From: Ferruginibacter paludis
GTDB taxonomy: Bacteria; Bacteroidota; Bacteroidia; Chitinophagales; Chitinophagaceae
Length of the DNA stretch: 64,000 bases
Direction of reading: 5' to 3'
Assembly (NCBI RefSeq): GCF_030409685.1
Contig: NZ_JAUFQJ010000008.1
Coordinates: 248,001-312,000, forward strand
Positions 26,895 to 36,079 of this stretch are shown here, piece after piece. Every line of letters starts with the position of its first letter. The stretch's first letter is position 1. The notes under the pieces were generated by a model. It searched no databases, was not told where the DNA came from, and was given only the letters and a program-made list of their open reading frames with translations. The position numbers and the translations under genes are program-made.

Positions 26895-27013
26895 TATGGA
26901 TGCTTGTTGTAATCGTTTAAAACTTAATCAAGGATAGCCGATAAGCATTCATTCCGCCACCTTTAGCCAAGTAGCATTAAAACAAAAATCACTCCTTCAA
27001 AATAAACATCCAG

Positions 27014-28153
27014 ATGCAGGCAAAATCAATTAAAGGAAAATCACCAGGCGAAATTCAGGCTGCTTTAGAACAAAGCATGGCCGATGGTTTTAAACCAACG
27101 CTGGCCATTGTCTTTCTGTCGATCACCCAGGATAGAAAGGCCATCACCCGGGTATTGGATAACGTAGGCCTGCAGGTTTTCGGCGTAACCAGCAACGGAG
27201 AATTTACTGATGAAACGCCTGAAAAGCAATCAACTGTTGTGCTGCTGATGGATATGAAGCGGTCAAATTTTCAGATACTGCATGCTGATTACAACACTAC
27301 GAATTTCAGGCAGGTGGCAGTTTCTCTCGCTTCGAAAACGCTGGAAAATATTTCCAACCCGGCTTTTTTAGTTGGGGGAAGTCATGCCAATACCGATGCA
27401 GAAGCTTTGCTAAAGGGCTTTGAAGAAGCCGTGGGGGCACATGTGGAGGTTTACGGCGGCATGGCCGGTGATGACATTACGTTTACAGAACAGTTTGTTT
27501 TCAGCAACGACTGGGAAAGCAATAAAGGGATGATTGTTCTGGCACTCGATGCTGATAATGTAACGATAAAAGGCAGGGCCACCTGTGGATGGAGGGCAGT
27601 CGGCACTTTAAAAACAGTCACAAAAAGTGAAGGCAATCATGTGTATACAGTGGATGATGTGCCGGTGCTTGACCTCACGGCAAGATATGGTGGCATAGAA
27701 AATGTTACGCCGGACAATCCGCAATTATTACTGGAGATAGCAGCCAATTTACCCATGCAATTACAACGGGAAAACGGAGATCCCGTAATGCGGCCCGGCT
27801 TGGTGATAGACTGGAATGACCATTCCTTCTATTGCAGCGGATCGGTACCGCAGGGATCAAAAGTGCGTTTTTCACTGCCGCCGGATTTTGATGTAATAGA
27901 AAAAGTAATTAGTGAAACAGCCAATATTAAAGCCACCGATATGCCGGAAGCGGATGCTGTAATTGTATTTAGTTGCGCAGGCCGCTTGCTGTCTTTCGGG
28001 CCACTCATTAATCAGGAGCTGGAAGGTATAAAAAATGTGTGGAATGCTCCAATGGCCGGTATGTTCAGCAATGCAGAACTGGCAAGGGCAACAGGCGGTA
28101 AACTGGAAATGCACAATGCTACCACCTGTGTTGTCGCCCTAAAAGAGAAATAA
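27014..28153 (+). CDS. FIST N/C domain sensory protein
   Basis: A 379-residue soluble protein with the two-part FIST architecture. FIST_N is at about residues 20-215 (LAIVFLSITQDRK, VFGVTSNGEFTDE, AFLVGGSHANTDAEALLKG, YGGMAGDDITFTEQFVF). FIST_C is at about 225-370 (YGGIENVTPDNPQLLLEIAANLP, ADAVIVFSCAGRLLSFGP, APMAGMFSNAELARATGG). FIST domains are thought to bind small ligands such as amino acids and are commonly encoded with histidine kinases or chemoreceptors. Here the gene ends 89 bp before the giant eight-module kinase, so I infer that it is that kinase's ligand-sensing partner. The ATG at 27014 gives a complete domain. Confidence 0.92.
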   Translation: MQAKSIKGKSPGEIQAALEQSMADGFKPTLAIVFLSITQDRKAITRVLDNVGLQVFGVTSNGEFTDETPEKQSTVVLLMDMKRSNFQILHADYNTTNFRQVAVSLASKTLENISNPAFLVGGSHANTDAEALLKGFEEAVGAHVEVYGGMAGDDITFTEQFVFSNDWESNKGMIVLALDADNVTIKGRATCGWRAVGTLKTVTKSEGNHVYTVDDVPVLDLTARYGGIENVTPDNPQLLLEIAANLPMQLQRENGDPVMRPGLVIDWNDHSFYCSGSVPQGSKVRFSLPPDFDVIEKVISETANIKATDMPEADAVIVFSCAGRLLSFGPLINQELEGIKNVWNAPMAGMFSNAELARATGGKLEMHNATTCVVALKEK

Positions 28154-28242
28154 AATTTTATGCACCCAACTGCAGTGCTGCTATTAAGCTTCGGTTGCGT
28201 CGCACACTTGTACTGAATAACATTGCTGAACAAAAACCTACA

Positions 28243-31200
28243 ATGAACCAGCATCTTCAACACATACTACAATTTATTGAGCAGAACAATAACATGACTG
28301 CGGAGGAAAAAAATGCGCTCCTGAAATCAATAAAAGATGCAGATAAGGAATTTGAAATAACTGCTTTTAAACTTGACCGAACGGAAAAAGTAAAAAAGAC
28401 GACAGCCATTCTTTTGGAAGAAACAATTGAAGAACTAGACCACAAGCAAAAGGCTGTGGAAGCACAAAACAGGGAATTGGAAATTGAAGCATCGCTGGAA
28501 AGAGTGCGGACAATTGCAATGGGAATGAGCGCGCCCGAAGACTTGTTAAATATCAGCCAGGCGAATTATAAAGAACTAACTAAACTGGGTTTTTCTGAAA
28601 TAAGAAATTCACTGATTGGCATCTTTCACGATGATAAAAATTATTTTACTGACTACGACTATTCTGATTTTTCGGGTGGCAGCATTACCAACATTCCATA
28701 CAATAAAAATTCAATTATTGATAAGTCGATACAACAAATGAAGAGTGCCACCGATGCATTTACAGAATTTATTGTAGAAGGAAAAGAACTGGAAGAATGG
28801 AAAGCATTCAGAAAACAAAATGGTGAATATGAAGATACCCGGCTGATAGATGCCAATGCACTGTACTATTATTTTTATTCAATCGAACAGGGAAATGTGG
28901 GCATATCCACTTTTAAAAAAATCAGTGAAGAACAGCTCAATATCCTTAAACGCTTCCGCAATGTATTTGACCTTGCTTATAAAAGATATACAGACATCAC
29001 CACTGCGGAGGCTCAGGCAAGGGAAGCGCAGATAGAAACCGGTTTGGAAAGAGTACGCTCCCGTAGCATGGCCATGCACAAAACTTCTGAATTACAGGAG
29101 GTCATCAACACAGTGCATAAAGAATTACTCAATTTGAATATTGCAATTAATGGAGGTTCGTTCATTGCTATAAATAATGATATTGAAACAACGCTCCGCT
29201 GCTGGGGCTCAGGCGGAACTGCCGACACATCAGAAGAAGTACATCTTCCGCTTTATGAAAAACCCTTTTGCAGCAATCTTATAAACGGCATAAAAAATGG
29301 CCCGGGATTTTTTACCGAAGAATATACACAGGAGGAAAAAAAAGATTTTTTCACTTTTTTATTTGAGCATGAGCCCTGGTCAAAGCTGGATGCTGAACAA
29401 AAAAAAGAAACCCTTTCAAGCCCGGGAGGATATACCCGGTCCTGTTGTGTATCGATGCATACCAGTATATTTATCATCAACCACTTTGGCGAACCATTTT
29501 CAGCGGCCGATGATGATATTCTTAAACGCTTCGGAAAAGTATTCGAACAAACCTATACCCGCTTTCTTGATCTGCAAAAAGCAGAAGCGCAGGCAAGAGA
29601 AAGTCAAATACAGCTTGCATTGGAAAGAGTTCGTGCAAGAACAATGGCAATGCAAAAAAGTGACGAGTTAGCACAAGTAGCATCATTGCTTTTTGCACAG
29701 GTAATAGCATTGGGTATTAATTGTTATAGCAGCGGGTTTACAGTTTGGGAAAACGAAAATAATGAATTGATATCGTGGATGTGCAATGCCGATGGCTCTG
29801 TTAACCCGCCTTTTAGAATGCCTGCGTTTGACATTGAGTGGCATAAACAGCAATTTCAATCCTGGAAAAATCAGGAAGAATATATCATTCATGATTTTAC
29901 AGGTAACGAAATGCAGGAGTTTTACCGCTATCTAAGATCTTTTCCATTATTAGACGAAGCGTTCAAAAAATCTGAGGCCGCAGGGGTGCAAACACCTGTA
30001 CGGCAGGTGCACAATGCATTTAATTTTTCTTATGGTAATTTGCTTTATATTACTTTACAGCCATCTCCTGAATCTTATACTATTTTCAAACGCTTTGCAA
30101 AAGTGTTTGAACAGACTTACACCCGCTTTCTTGATCTTCAAAGAGCCGAGGCACAGGCAAGAGAAGCACAGATCGAAGCATCACTAGAAAGAGTAAGGTC
30201 AAGAAGCATGGCCATGCATCAAAGTGCTGAACTGACAGATGTAGCGAATGTCTTATTTCAGCAGCTAAGAAATTTGGGCGGCAATTTGTGGGGCTGTGGT
30301 TTTGTATTATGCATGCCTGGTTCGGATGATGATGAAGTTTGGTTTGCCAATGAAAACGGCGTACTTCCCCCCATTGCTATTCCCCATACCAAGGATCCAA
30401 CGCATAAAAAAATGTACGAAGGCTGGAAAAACAAAATGGATTTATGTAAAAACACCCTCGAAGGCAAGGCATTGAATGATCATTATGACTATATGCTTTC
30501 AGTTCCGTCAGTTAAGACGTTTTTTGAAAACATACTTGCTTCTGGTCTTTCATTTCCAACAAGGCAAACATGGCATGCCGCATATTTCAAATATGGATAT
30601 GTGCTAACGATTACGTTGGAGGCATATACTGATGAACAGGTTTTTATAAGATTTGCCAAAGTATTCGAGCAGGCTTACACCCGCTTCCTCGACCTCCAAA
30701 AAGCAGAAGCACAAACCAGAGAAGCAGAGATAGAATTGGCATTGGAAAGAGTGCGGGCAAGAACAATGGCGATGCAACATAGCGATGAATTGCAGGCCGC
30801 TTCACTGCTGCTCTTCCGGCAAGTTGAGTCGTTGGGTTTACCCCCTCTTGCATGTGGTTTTAATATCTGGGACGATGACCGAAAAGCCGCAACCGCATGG
30901 ATGGGGTCCATCAGTGGTCTTCTGCCACCCTTTAAAACCGACAGTTCAAAAGATGTGTACCAGAAGATTTATGAAGCTGCGCAGACAGGAAAGCCTTTGT
31001 TTGTGATAGAGCAAAGTGGAAAGGAACTGGAAGTCCATTACCAGTATCTGGCTACAATCCCAACCTTCAGGGAAGTAATCATGGAAAACTGGCGGCGGGA
31101 TGGAGTTTCCATTCCAACTTTTCAGATCATTCATTGTGTTTATTTTACGCATGGATATCTTATGTTTATTTCATTTGAGCGGGTAGCTGCTTACTATGAA

Positions 31201-33840
31201 ATTTTCAAGCGCTTTGCAATAGTTTTTGAACAAACCTATACCCGTTTTCTTGATCTGCAAAAAGCGGAAGCACAGGCAAGGGAAGCTCAGGTAGAAGCAG
31301 CTATGGAAAAAATCAGGAGCCGTTCTTTGGCCATGCATAATTCTGATGAACTGAAAGAAGTAATTGCATTGATATTTGAAAAGCTGGATGAACTAGACGT
31401 ATTATTGGGCACAGTCGGCATCTGGCTTTTTGATAAAAACTCAATGAATTCATTCTTTTGGGTAGGTAATAAACTACAGGCGCCTACTAAAGTTAACCTA
31501 CCTTATAGCGAAGTATTGATGAGTGGTGAAAATAACTACAGTGACAGTTGGAAAGCCTGGCTATCGGGCACCAGCTATTTCAACAAGCAATATACCCTTG
31601 AGCAAAAAAATGAATACTTTGATTATGTATTTGCCAATAATGGCTTCGATGTAATTCCTGCTGATGTACGAAAAATAATAATACAGTCAAGTCAGCATTT
31701 GGCTTGTATGATAACAGAAAAAAATACTGCTTTATTCGTAGATAGCTGGAACACTTCTTCCTACAACGAGGACCAAATTGTTGTATTAAAACGGGCAGCC
31801 AAAGTGTTTGAACAAACATATACCCGTTTTCTTGACCTGCAAAAAGCAGAGGCTCAGGCAAGGGAGGCAACCATTGAAGCCGCATTGGAAAAGGTTCGAA
31901 GCAGTTCTATGGCGATGCATAAAAGCGATGAACTTCATTCCGTGATTAGGGTTGTTACCGAACAGTTTGCACAATTGGGATTTCACTTCGATACAGCAAA
32001 CTTTGTAACAAAATATACTGATGAAGGCTCTTATTGGTATATATCCACACCTGGCATCTCCACTCCTGCAGGAATGTATTGTTTAGCTACAGACATAGTC
32101 TTTTTCAAAAGGCTTTCACGAATTGTAAAGGCCGGTGAAGGATTTTACACGGAGGCATTGTCATTTCAGGAAAAAAACGAATTCTTTAGCTATGTTTTTG
32201 AAAAAACGTTACTAAAATATACTCCGGAAGACAGGAAGCAATATGTTTACAATTCAAAGGGCGCAGCGTTTTCCTTAGCGGTGTCTAAAAATGTAATTCT
32301 CTCCATTGCAAATTACCAGTTGGTGCCATACACGGTGGAAGAAAATTTAATTATCAAAAGGATCGCAAATGTTTTTGAGCAGTCTTACAGGCGTTTTCTT
32401 GATCTTCAAAAAGCAGAGGCACAGGCAAGGGAGGCACAGATTGAAACGGCACTTGAAAAAGTAAGGAGCCGCACGCTGGCCATGCAAAAAAGTGATGAAC
32501 TGGCCGAAACCGCTGCCGTATTGTTTCAGCAATTGATAGCGTTGGGTATTGCACCCAACCGCTTATACATCGCTATTGTAAAAGATGAAAATGGCGCATC
32601 AGAATTTTGGATAACCGATGAGGATGGTAAGAAAATAAGTACTGCGTTCGATGCTAACCTGAATGACAACCCCTCATTTGCCAGCATGTTTGAAGGATGG
32701 AAGCAGCAAAAAAAATCGTTGATAATAGACATGCAGGGCGAAGAATTACAAAATTATTTCCGCCATCTTACCTCGTTGGGTGTACCATTTAAAAATGGCC
32801 TTTCTCAAAAAAGAAGAGTACAGGATATTGCTTATTTCAGCAAAGGTTTTATTGGCATCGCATCACCGGATGACCAACCAAAAGAAACCTTGCAATTGCT
32901 GGAACGGTTTGCGGCTGTGTTCAATTTAACCTTCACCCGTTTCAACGATTTACAAATTGCAGAGGCACATGCCCTGCAGGCGGAGCAGGATTTAATAGCC
33001 ATCAAAGAAGCAAGACAAAAAGCAGAATCAGCATTAACAGAATTACAGGCCACACAAAAGCAGTTGATACAATCTGAAAAGATGGCAAGTCTCGGCGAAC
33101 TCACCGCGGGCATTGCACATGAAATTCAAAACCCGTTAAACTTTGTCAACAACTTTAGTGAAGTGAGTAAGGAATTACTCGAAGAGATGAAAGAAGCCAT
33201 GGATAAGGGCGACACAACAGAGGCAAAGGAAATCATGAATGATGTGATTCTGAATTTAGAAAAAATCAATCACCATGGCAAACGTGCTGATGGCATTGTA
33301 AAAGGTATGCTGCAACACAGCCGCAGCAGCAGCAGTCAAAGAGAACCCACCGATATCAATGCATTGGCAGATGAATATTTACGGTTGGCGTACCATGGTT
33401 TGCGTGCAAAAGACAAATCATTTAACGCCACATTAAAAACAAATTATGATGATGCAATTGGTAACATTAATATCGTTCCGCAGGATATTGGAAGAGTGAT
33501 ATTAAATTTAATTTCCAACGCATTCTACGCAGTAAATGAAAAGAATCAGTCGCTTGTTGCAAACCCTGCAGCGGTTAAATATGAACCCACCGTTTCAGTC
33601 AGTACAAAAAAAATAAATGATCAAATTGAAATCAGCGTGGCCGATAACGGAAACGGAATTCCTTCGCCGGTAAAAGACAAAATATTTCAGCCATTCTTTA
33701 CTACAAAACCAACCGGCCAGGGAACCGGTTTAGGTTTATCGTTGGTCTATGATATTGTAAAAGCACATGGTGGTGAACTAAGGGTAGAAACGAAAGAAAA
33801 TGAAGGTTCTGAATTTCTGGTTCAATTACCGGCAAACTAA
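28243..33840 (+). CDS. Histidine kinase B: giant cytoplasmic kinase with eight tandem GAF-like modules
   Basis: An 1865-residue protein, starting at the ATG at 28243 (MNQHLQHILQF); the frame extends 48 bp upstream but only from a TTG. There is no signal peptide or TM. After a short helical N-terminus come eight repeats of about 183-194 residues. Each opens with a signalling-helix segment (consensus EAQAREAQIEAALERVRSR, then SMAMHKSDEL) and continues into a GAF-like fold ending FAKVFEQTYTRFLDLQ. The LER/LEK residue triplets start at 28495, 29044, 29620, 30184, 30742, 31303, 31885 and 32452. The transmitter follows, with phospho-acceptor H1626 in AHEIQNPLNF, DNGNGIP, and FTTKPTGQGTGLGLSLVYDI. 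FIST lies upstream and kinase C begins 4 bp after the stop. Confidence 0.93.
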   Translation: MNQHLQHILQFIEQNNNMTAEEKNALLKSIKDADKEFEITAFKLDRTEKVKKTTAILLEETIEELDHKQKAVEAQNRELEIEASLERVRTIAMGMSAPEDLLNISQANYKELTKLGFSEIRNSLIGIFHDDKNYFTDYDYSDFSGGSITNIPYNKNSIIDKSIQQMKSATDAFTEFIVEGKELEEWKAFRKQNGEYEDTRLIDANALYYYFYSIEQGNVGISTFKKISEEQLNILKRFRNVFDLAYKRYTDITTAEAQAREAQIETGLERVRSRSMAMHKTSELQEVINTVHKELLNLNIAINGGSFIAINNDIETTLRCWGSGGTADTSEEVHLPLYEKPFCSNLINGIKNGPGFFTEEYTQEEKKDFFTFLFEHEPWSKLDAEQKKETLSSPGGYTRSCCVSMHTSIFIINHFGEPFSAADDDILKRFGKVFEQTYTRFLDLQKAEAQARESQIQLALERVRARTMAMQKSDELAQVASLLFAQVIALGINCYSSGFTVWENENNELISWMCNADGSVNPPFRMPAFDIEWHKQQFQSWKNQEEYIIHDFTGNEMQEFYRYLRSFPLLDEAFKKSEAAGVQTPVRQVHNAFNFSYGNLLYITLQPSPESYTIFKRFAKVFEQTYTRFLDLQRAEAQAREAQIEASLERVRSRSMAMHQSAELTDVANVLFQQLRNLGGNLWGCGFVLCMPGSDDDEVWFANENGVLPPIAIPHTKDPTHKKMYEGWKNKMDLCKNTLEGKALNDHYDYMLSVPSVKTFFENILASGLSFPTRQTWHAAYFKYGYVLTITLEAYTDEQVFIRFAKVFEQAYTRFLDLQKAEAQTREAEIELALERVRARTMAMQHSDELQAASLLLFRQVESLGLPPLACGFNIWDDDRKAATAWMGSISGLLPPFKTDSSKDVYQKIYEAAQTGKPLFVIEQSGKELEVHYQYLATIPTFREVIMENWRRDGVSIPTFQIIHCVYFTHGYLMFISFERVAAYYEIFKRFAIVFEQTYTRFLDLQKAEAQAREAQVEAAMEKIRSRSLAMHNSDELKEVIALIFEKLDELDVLLGTVGIWLFDKNSMNSFFWVGNKLQAPTKVNLPYSEVLMSGENNYSDSWKAWLSGTSYFNKQYTLEQKNEYFDYVFANNGFDVIPADVRKIIIQSSQHLACMITEKNTALFVDSWNTSSYNEDQIVVLKRAAKVFEQTYTRFLDLQKAEAQAREATIEAALEKVRSSSMAMHKSDELHSVIRVVTEQFAQLGFHFDTANFVTKYTDEGSYWYISTPGISTPAGMYCLATDIVFFKRLSRIVKAGEGFYTEALSFQEKNEFFSYVFEKTLLKYTPEDRKQYVYNSKGAAFSLAVSKNVILSIANYQLVPYTVEENLIIKRIANVFEQSYRRFLDLQKAEAQAREAQIETALEKVRSRTLAMQKSDELAETAAVLFQQLIALGIAPNRLYIAIVKDENGASEFWITDEDGKKISTAFDANLNDNPSFASMFEGWKQQKKSLIIDMQGEELQNYFRHLTSLGVPFKNGLSQKRRVQDIAYFSKGFIGIASPDDQPKETLQLLERFAAVFNLTFTRFNDLQIAEAHALQAEQDLIAIKEARQKAESALTELQATQKQLIQSEKMASLGELTAGIAHEIQNPLNFVNNFSEVSKELLEEMKEAMDKGDTTEAKEIMNDVILNLEKINHHGKRADGIVKGMLQHSRSSSSQREPTDINALADEYLRLAYHGLRAKDKSFNATLKTNYDDAIGNINIVPQDIGRVILNLISNAFYAVNEKNQSLVANPAAVKYEPTVSVSTKKINDQIEISVADNGNGIPSPVKDKIFQPFFTTKPTGQGTGLGLSLVYDIVKAHGGELRVETKENEGSEFLVQLPAN

Positions 33841-33844
33841 AAAC

Positions 33845-35842
33845 ATGAAAAAAATTATTCTTTTTATTGTATTTATTTTCTTCCTGAATAGCTTCGGCTA
33901 TGGCCAGAAGAATAATACCTCATCCTACCAAACCATTGACTTAAAACAGGAACTTGAAAAAGCCGGCACCGATACCAGCCGGGCACTTATCTGGGCCGGA
34001 CTTAGTTACGAGTATGCCTATTCTGACTTTGATTCTTCTTTATTGTATGCAGAAAAAGCCTTAAAACTTTCTGAAAAAATTGACTTCGCCAGGGGAAAAG
34101 CAAATGCATTGATTGGATTTGGAAATCTTTACCTGCGGCAAGGTAATTATCCTGAAGCGCTGCAATACGCATTTAAGGCACTGGAACTAAGTGAAAAATT
34201 TCACTTCAAAAGAGAAAAGGCGATCAGCCTTTTGGAACTGGGCTACACCTACCAGGATTTATCAGACTATACCCTTTCCCTTGCCTTTTCACTAAAGGCA
34301 AGAGCATTATTCAAAGGAAATTCCTGGGGCGGCTACAATGTAGAAAATGAAATTGCCATCACCAATACCTATATGGCTACCAATAAAAAAGACAGCGCTT
34401 TGTTATGTATGCAAAACCTATATGATGACACCCAAAATAAAAAGACACTGGCGATCATACTGGAGGTATTGGGCAACATTCATACAAGTCTCGGCAACTA
34501 TACTACTGCAAAAGAATACCTGCAGCGGGCCATTTCAATTGATACCAAAGACAATGATCTATATAGCCTTATCTGGGCCAATAACAGTACGGCAAAATTA
34601 TATAAGGCACTCAATCAGCCTGACTCTACCATTTACTACGCAATAAAGGGACAAACCCTTGCTGAAAACATACAATTGAATGAAGGCATCCTGATCAACA
34701 GCCTTCTGCTTGCAACGGAATTTGAAACCAGAGATGTGGCGAAGGCGCTATATTACCGAAAAATATATGAGACGATGTACATTAAAATGTATGGGCAGGA
34801 CAAGATAATAGCCTTACAAAAAACACTAGCCGAACAACAGGAAAGAGAAAGACAGGTTACTGAAAACATAAAGGCTAACGAGATCAGGTTAAAACAATTT
34901 GGTTTTACAGGTGGCCTGGCCATTCTTCTTTTGGCGGCGTTATTATTATACAGAAACAACAGGCTAAAGCAAAAAGCCAACAAGGTATTAGAGAAAACCC
35001 TCCGTGACTTAAAAGATACACAATCGCAACTGATACAATCAGAGAAAATGGCAAGCCTTGGAGAACTTACCGCAGGCATTGCACACGAGATACAAAACCC
35101 GTTAAACTTTGTCAATAATTTTAGTGAAGTAAATACAGAATTAATTGAGGAATTAAAATTTGAAAAATTAAAAGTGAATAATGAAAGAGATGAACAGTTA
35201 GAAAATGAATTATTAAATGATATTGCAGAAAATTCAAAAAAAATAAATCATCACGGTAAACGTGCCGAAGCTATTGTAAAAGGAATGCTTCAGCACAGTC
35301 GCACCAGCAGCGGGCAAAAAGAGCTTACCAGCATCAATGCTTTGGCTGATGAATACCTCCGCCTCTCCTATCACGGCCTTCGTGCAAAAGACAAATCGTT
35401 TAACGCGGTATTACAAACAGATTTTGATGAAAGCATTGGCAACATCAATATCATTCCGCAGGATATAGGAAGGGTGTTATTGAATTTATATAACAATGCA
35501 TTTTATGCCGTGAACGAAAAGCAAAAAGCGGAAAGCTTAACGCATAAAACAGAAGATAAAACCTATGAACCTGTAGTAACTGTAACAACCCAAAGAACCG
35601 GCGCTCCTTTAGGGGATGGGGGTAAAGTTTTGATCTCTGTGAAAGACAATGGTAACGGCATCCCTCAAAAAATAGTCGACAAAATCTTTCAGCCATTCTT
35701 CACTACAAAACCGACAGGGCAAGGAACAGGGCTGGGTTTAAGTTTGTGCTATGACATAATAAAAGCACACGGCGGTGAGATAAGAGTGGAAACAAAAGAA
35801 GGAGAAGGAACGGTATTTATAATGCAATTGCCCATTAGCTAA
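33845..35842 (+). CDS. Histidine kinase C: periplasmic TPR sensor, one TM, HisKA/HATPase
   Basis: The start is the ATG at 33845, which gives the signal peptide MKKIILFIVFIFFLNSFGYG; the frame's earlier Met lies inside the previous gene. The protein has 665 residues. TPR-like repeats at about 50-330 include ALIGFGNLYLRQGNYPEALQ, AISLLELGYTYQDLSDYTL and LGNIHTSLGNYTTAKEYLQ. A TM helix at about 354-373 (GGLAILLLAALLLY) is followed by a coiled coil, H414 in AHEIQNPLNF, DNGNGIP and FTTKPTGQGTGLGLSLCYDI. It begins 4 bp after kinase B, so the two are co-transcribed. The TPRs probably bind a protein or peptide in the periplasm. Confidence 0.92.
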   Translation: MKKIILFIVFIFFLNSFGYGQKNNTSSYQTIDLKQELEKAGTDTSRALIWAGLSYEYAYSDFDSSLLYAEKALKLSEKIDFARGKANALIGFGNLYLRQGNYPEALQYAFKALELSEKFHFKREKAISLLELGYTYQDLSDYTLSLAFSLKARALFKGNSWGGYNVENEIAITNTYMATNKKDSALLCMQNLYDDTQNKKTLAIILEVLGNIHTSLGNYTTAKEYLQRAISIDTKDNDLYSLIWANNSTAKLYKALNQPDSTIYYAIKGQTLAENIQLNEGILINSLLLATEFETRDVAKALYYRKIYETMYIKMYGQDKIIALQKTLAEQQERERQVTENIKANEIRLKQFGFTGGLAILLLAALLLYRNNRLKQKANKVLEKTLRDLKDTQSQLIQSEKMASLGELTAGIAHEIQNPLNFVNNFSEVNTELIEELKFEKLKVNNERDEQLENELLNDIAENSKKINHHGKRAEAIVKGMLQHSRTSSGQKELTSINALADEYLRLSYHGLRAKDKSFNAVLQTDFDESIGNINIIPQDIGRVLLNLYNNAFYAVNEKQKAESLTHKTEDKTYEPVVTVTTQRTGAPLGDGGKVLISVKDNGNGIPQKIVDKIFQPFFTTKPTGQGTGLGLSLCYDIIKAHGGEIRVETKEGEGTVFIMQLPIS

Positions 35843-36026
35843 ATACAAATTGGTGAGCTATGCTAAGCATATATATGGCGCTTGCGTTACTTCGTCCACC
35901 TGTACGCTTAGCTCAATAATGAACAGAAAGCACAATCGAGAGACAACGAAAGATGATTAAGACACTCATGCTGGTAACAAAATAAATCTCGTTATACTAT
36001 TATTAAAGCAATGGGAGTTAGACAAT

Positions 36027-36060
36027 ATTGGAAACGAATAAAAGATAGGGTATAATATTT
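36027..36060 (+). promoter_or_regulatory. Candidate promoter for the kinase D-E-F-G unit
   Basis: TTG at 36028-36030, then about 20 bases, then TATAATATTT at 36051-36060. This resembles the Bacteroidota TTG...TAnnTTTG layout but lacks the final G. It lies 20 bp before the kinase D start, in the only sizeable gap (237 bp) between kinases C and D. Confidence 0.3.
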
Positions 36061-36079
36061 ACAAGTTAATTTTTAATTA

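Noticed and set aside
28495-32940. Regularly spaced repeat signal that could suggest a CRISPR or DNA satellite
   Set aside because: The period is about 549-582 bp and in frame; it is the protein module repeat of the giant kinase.
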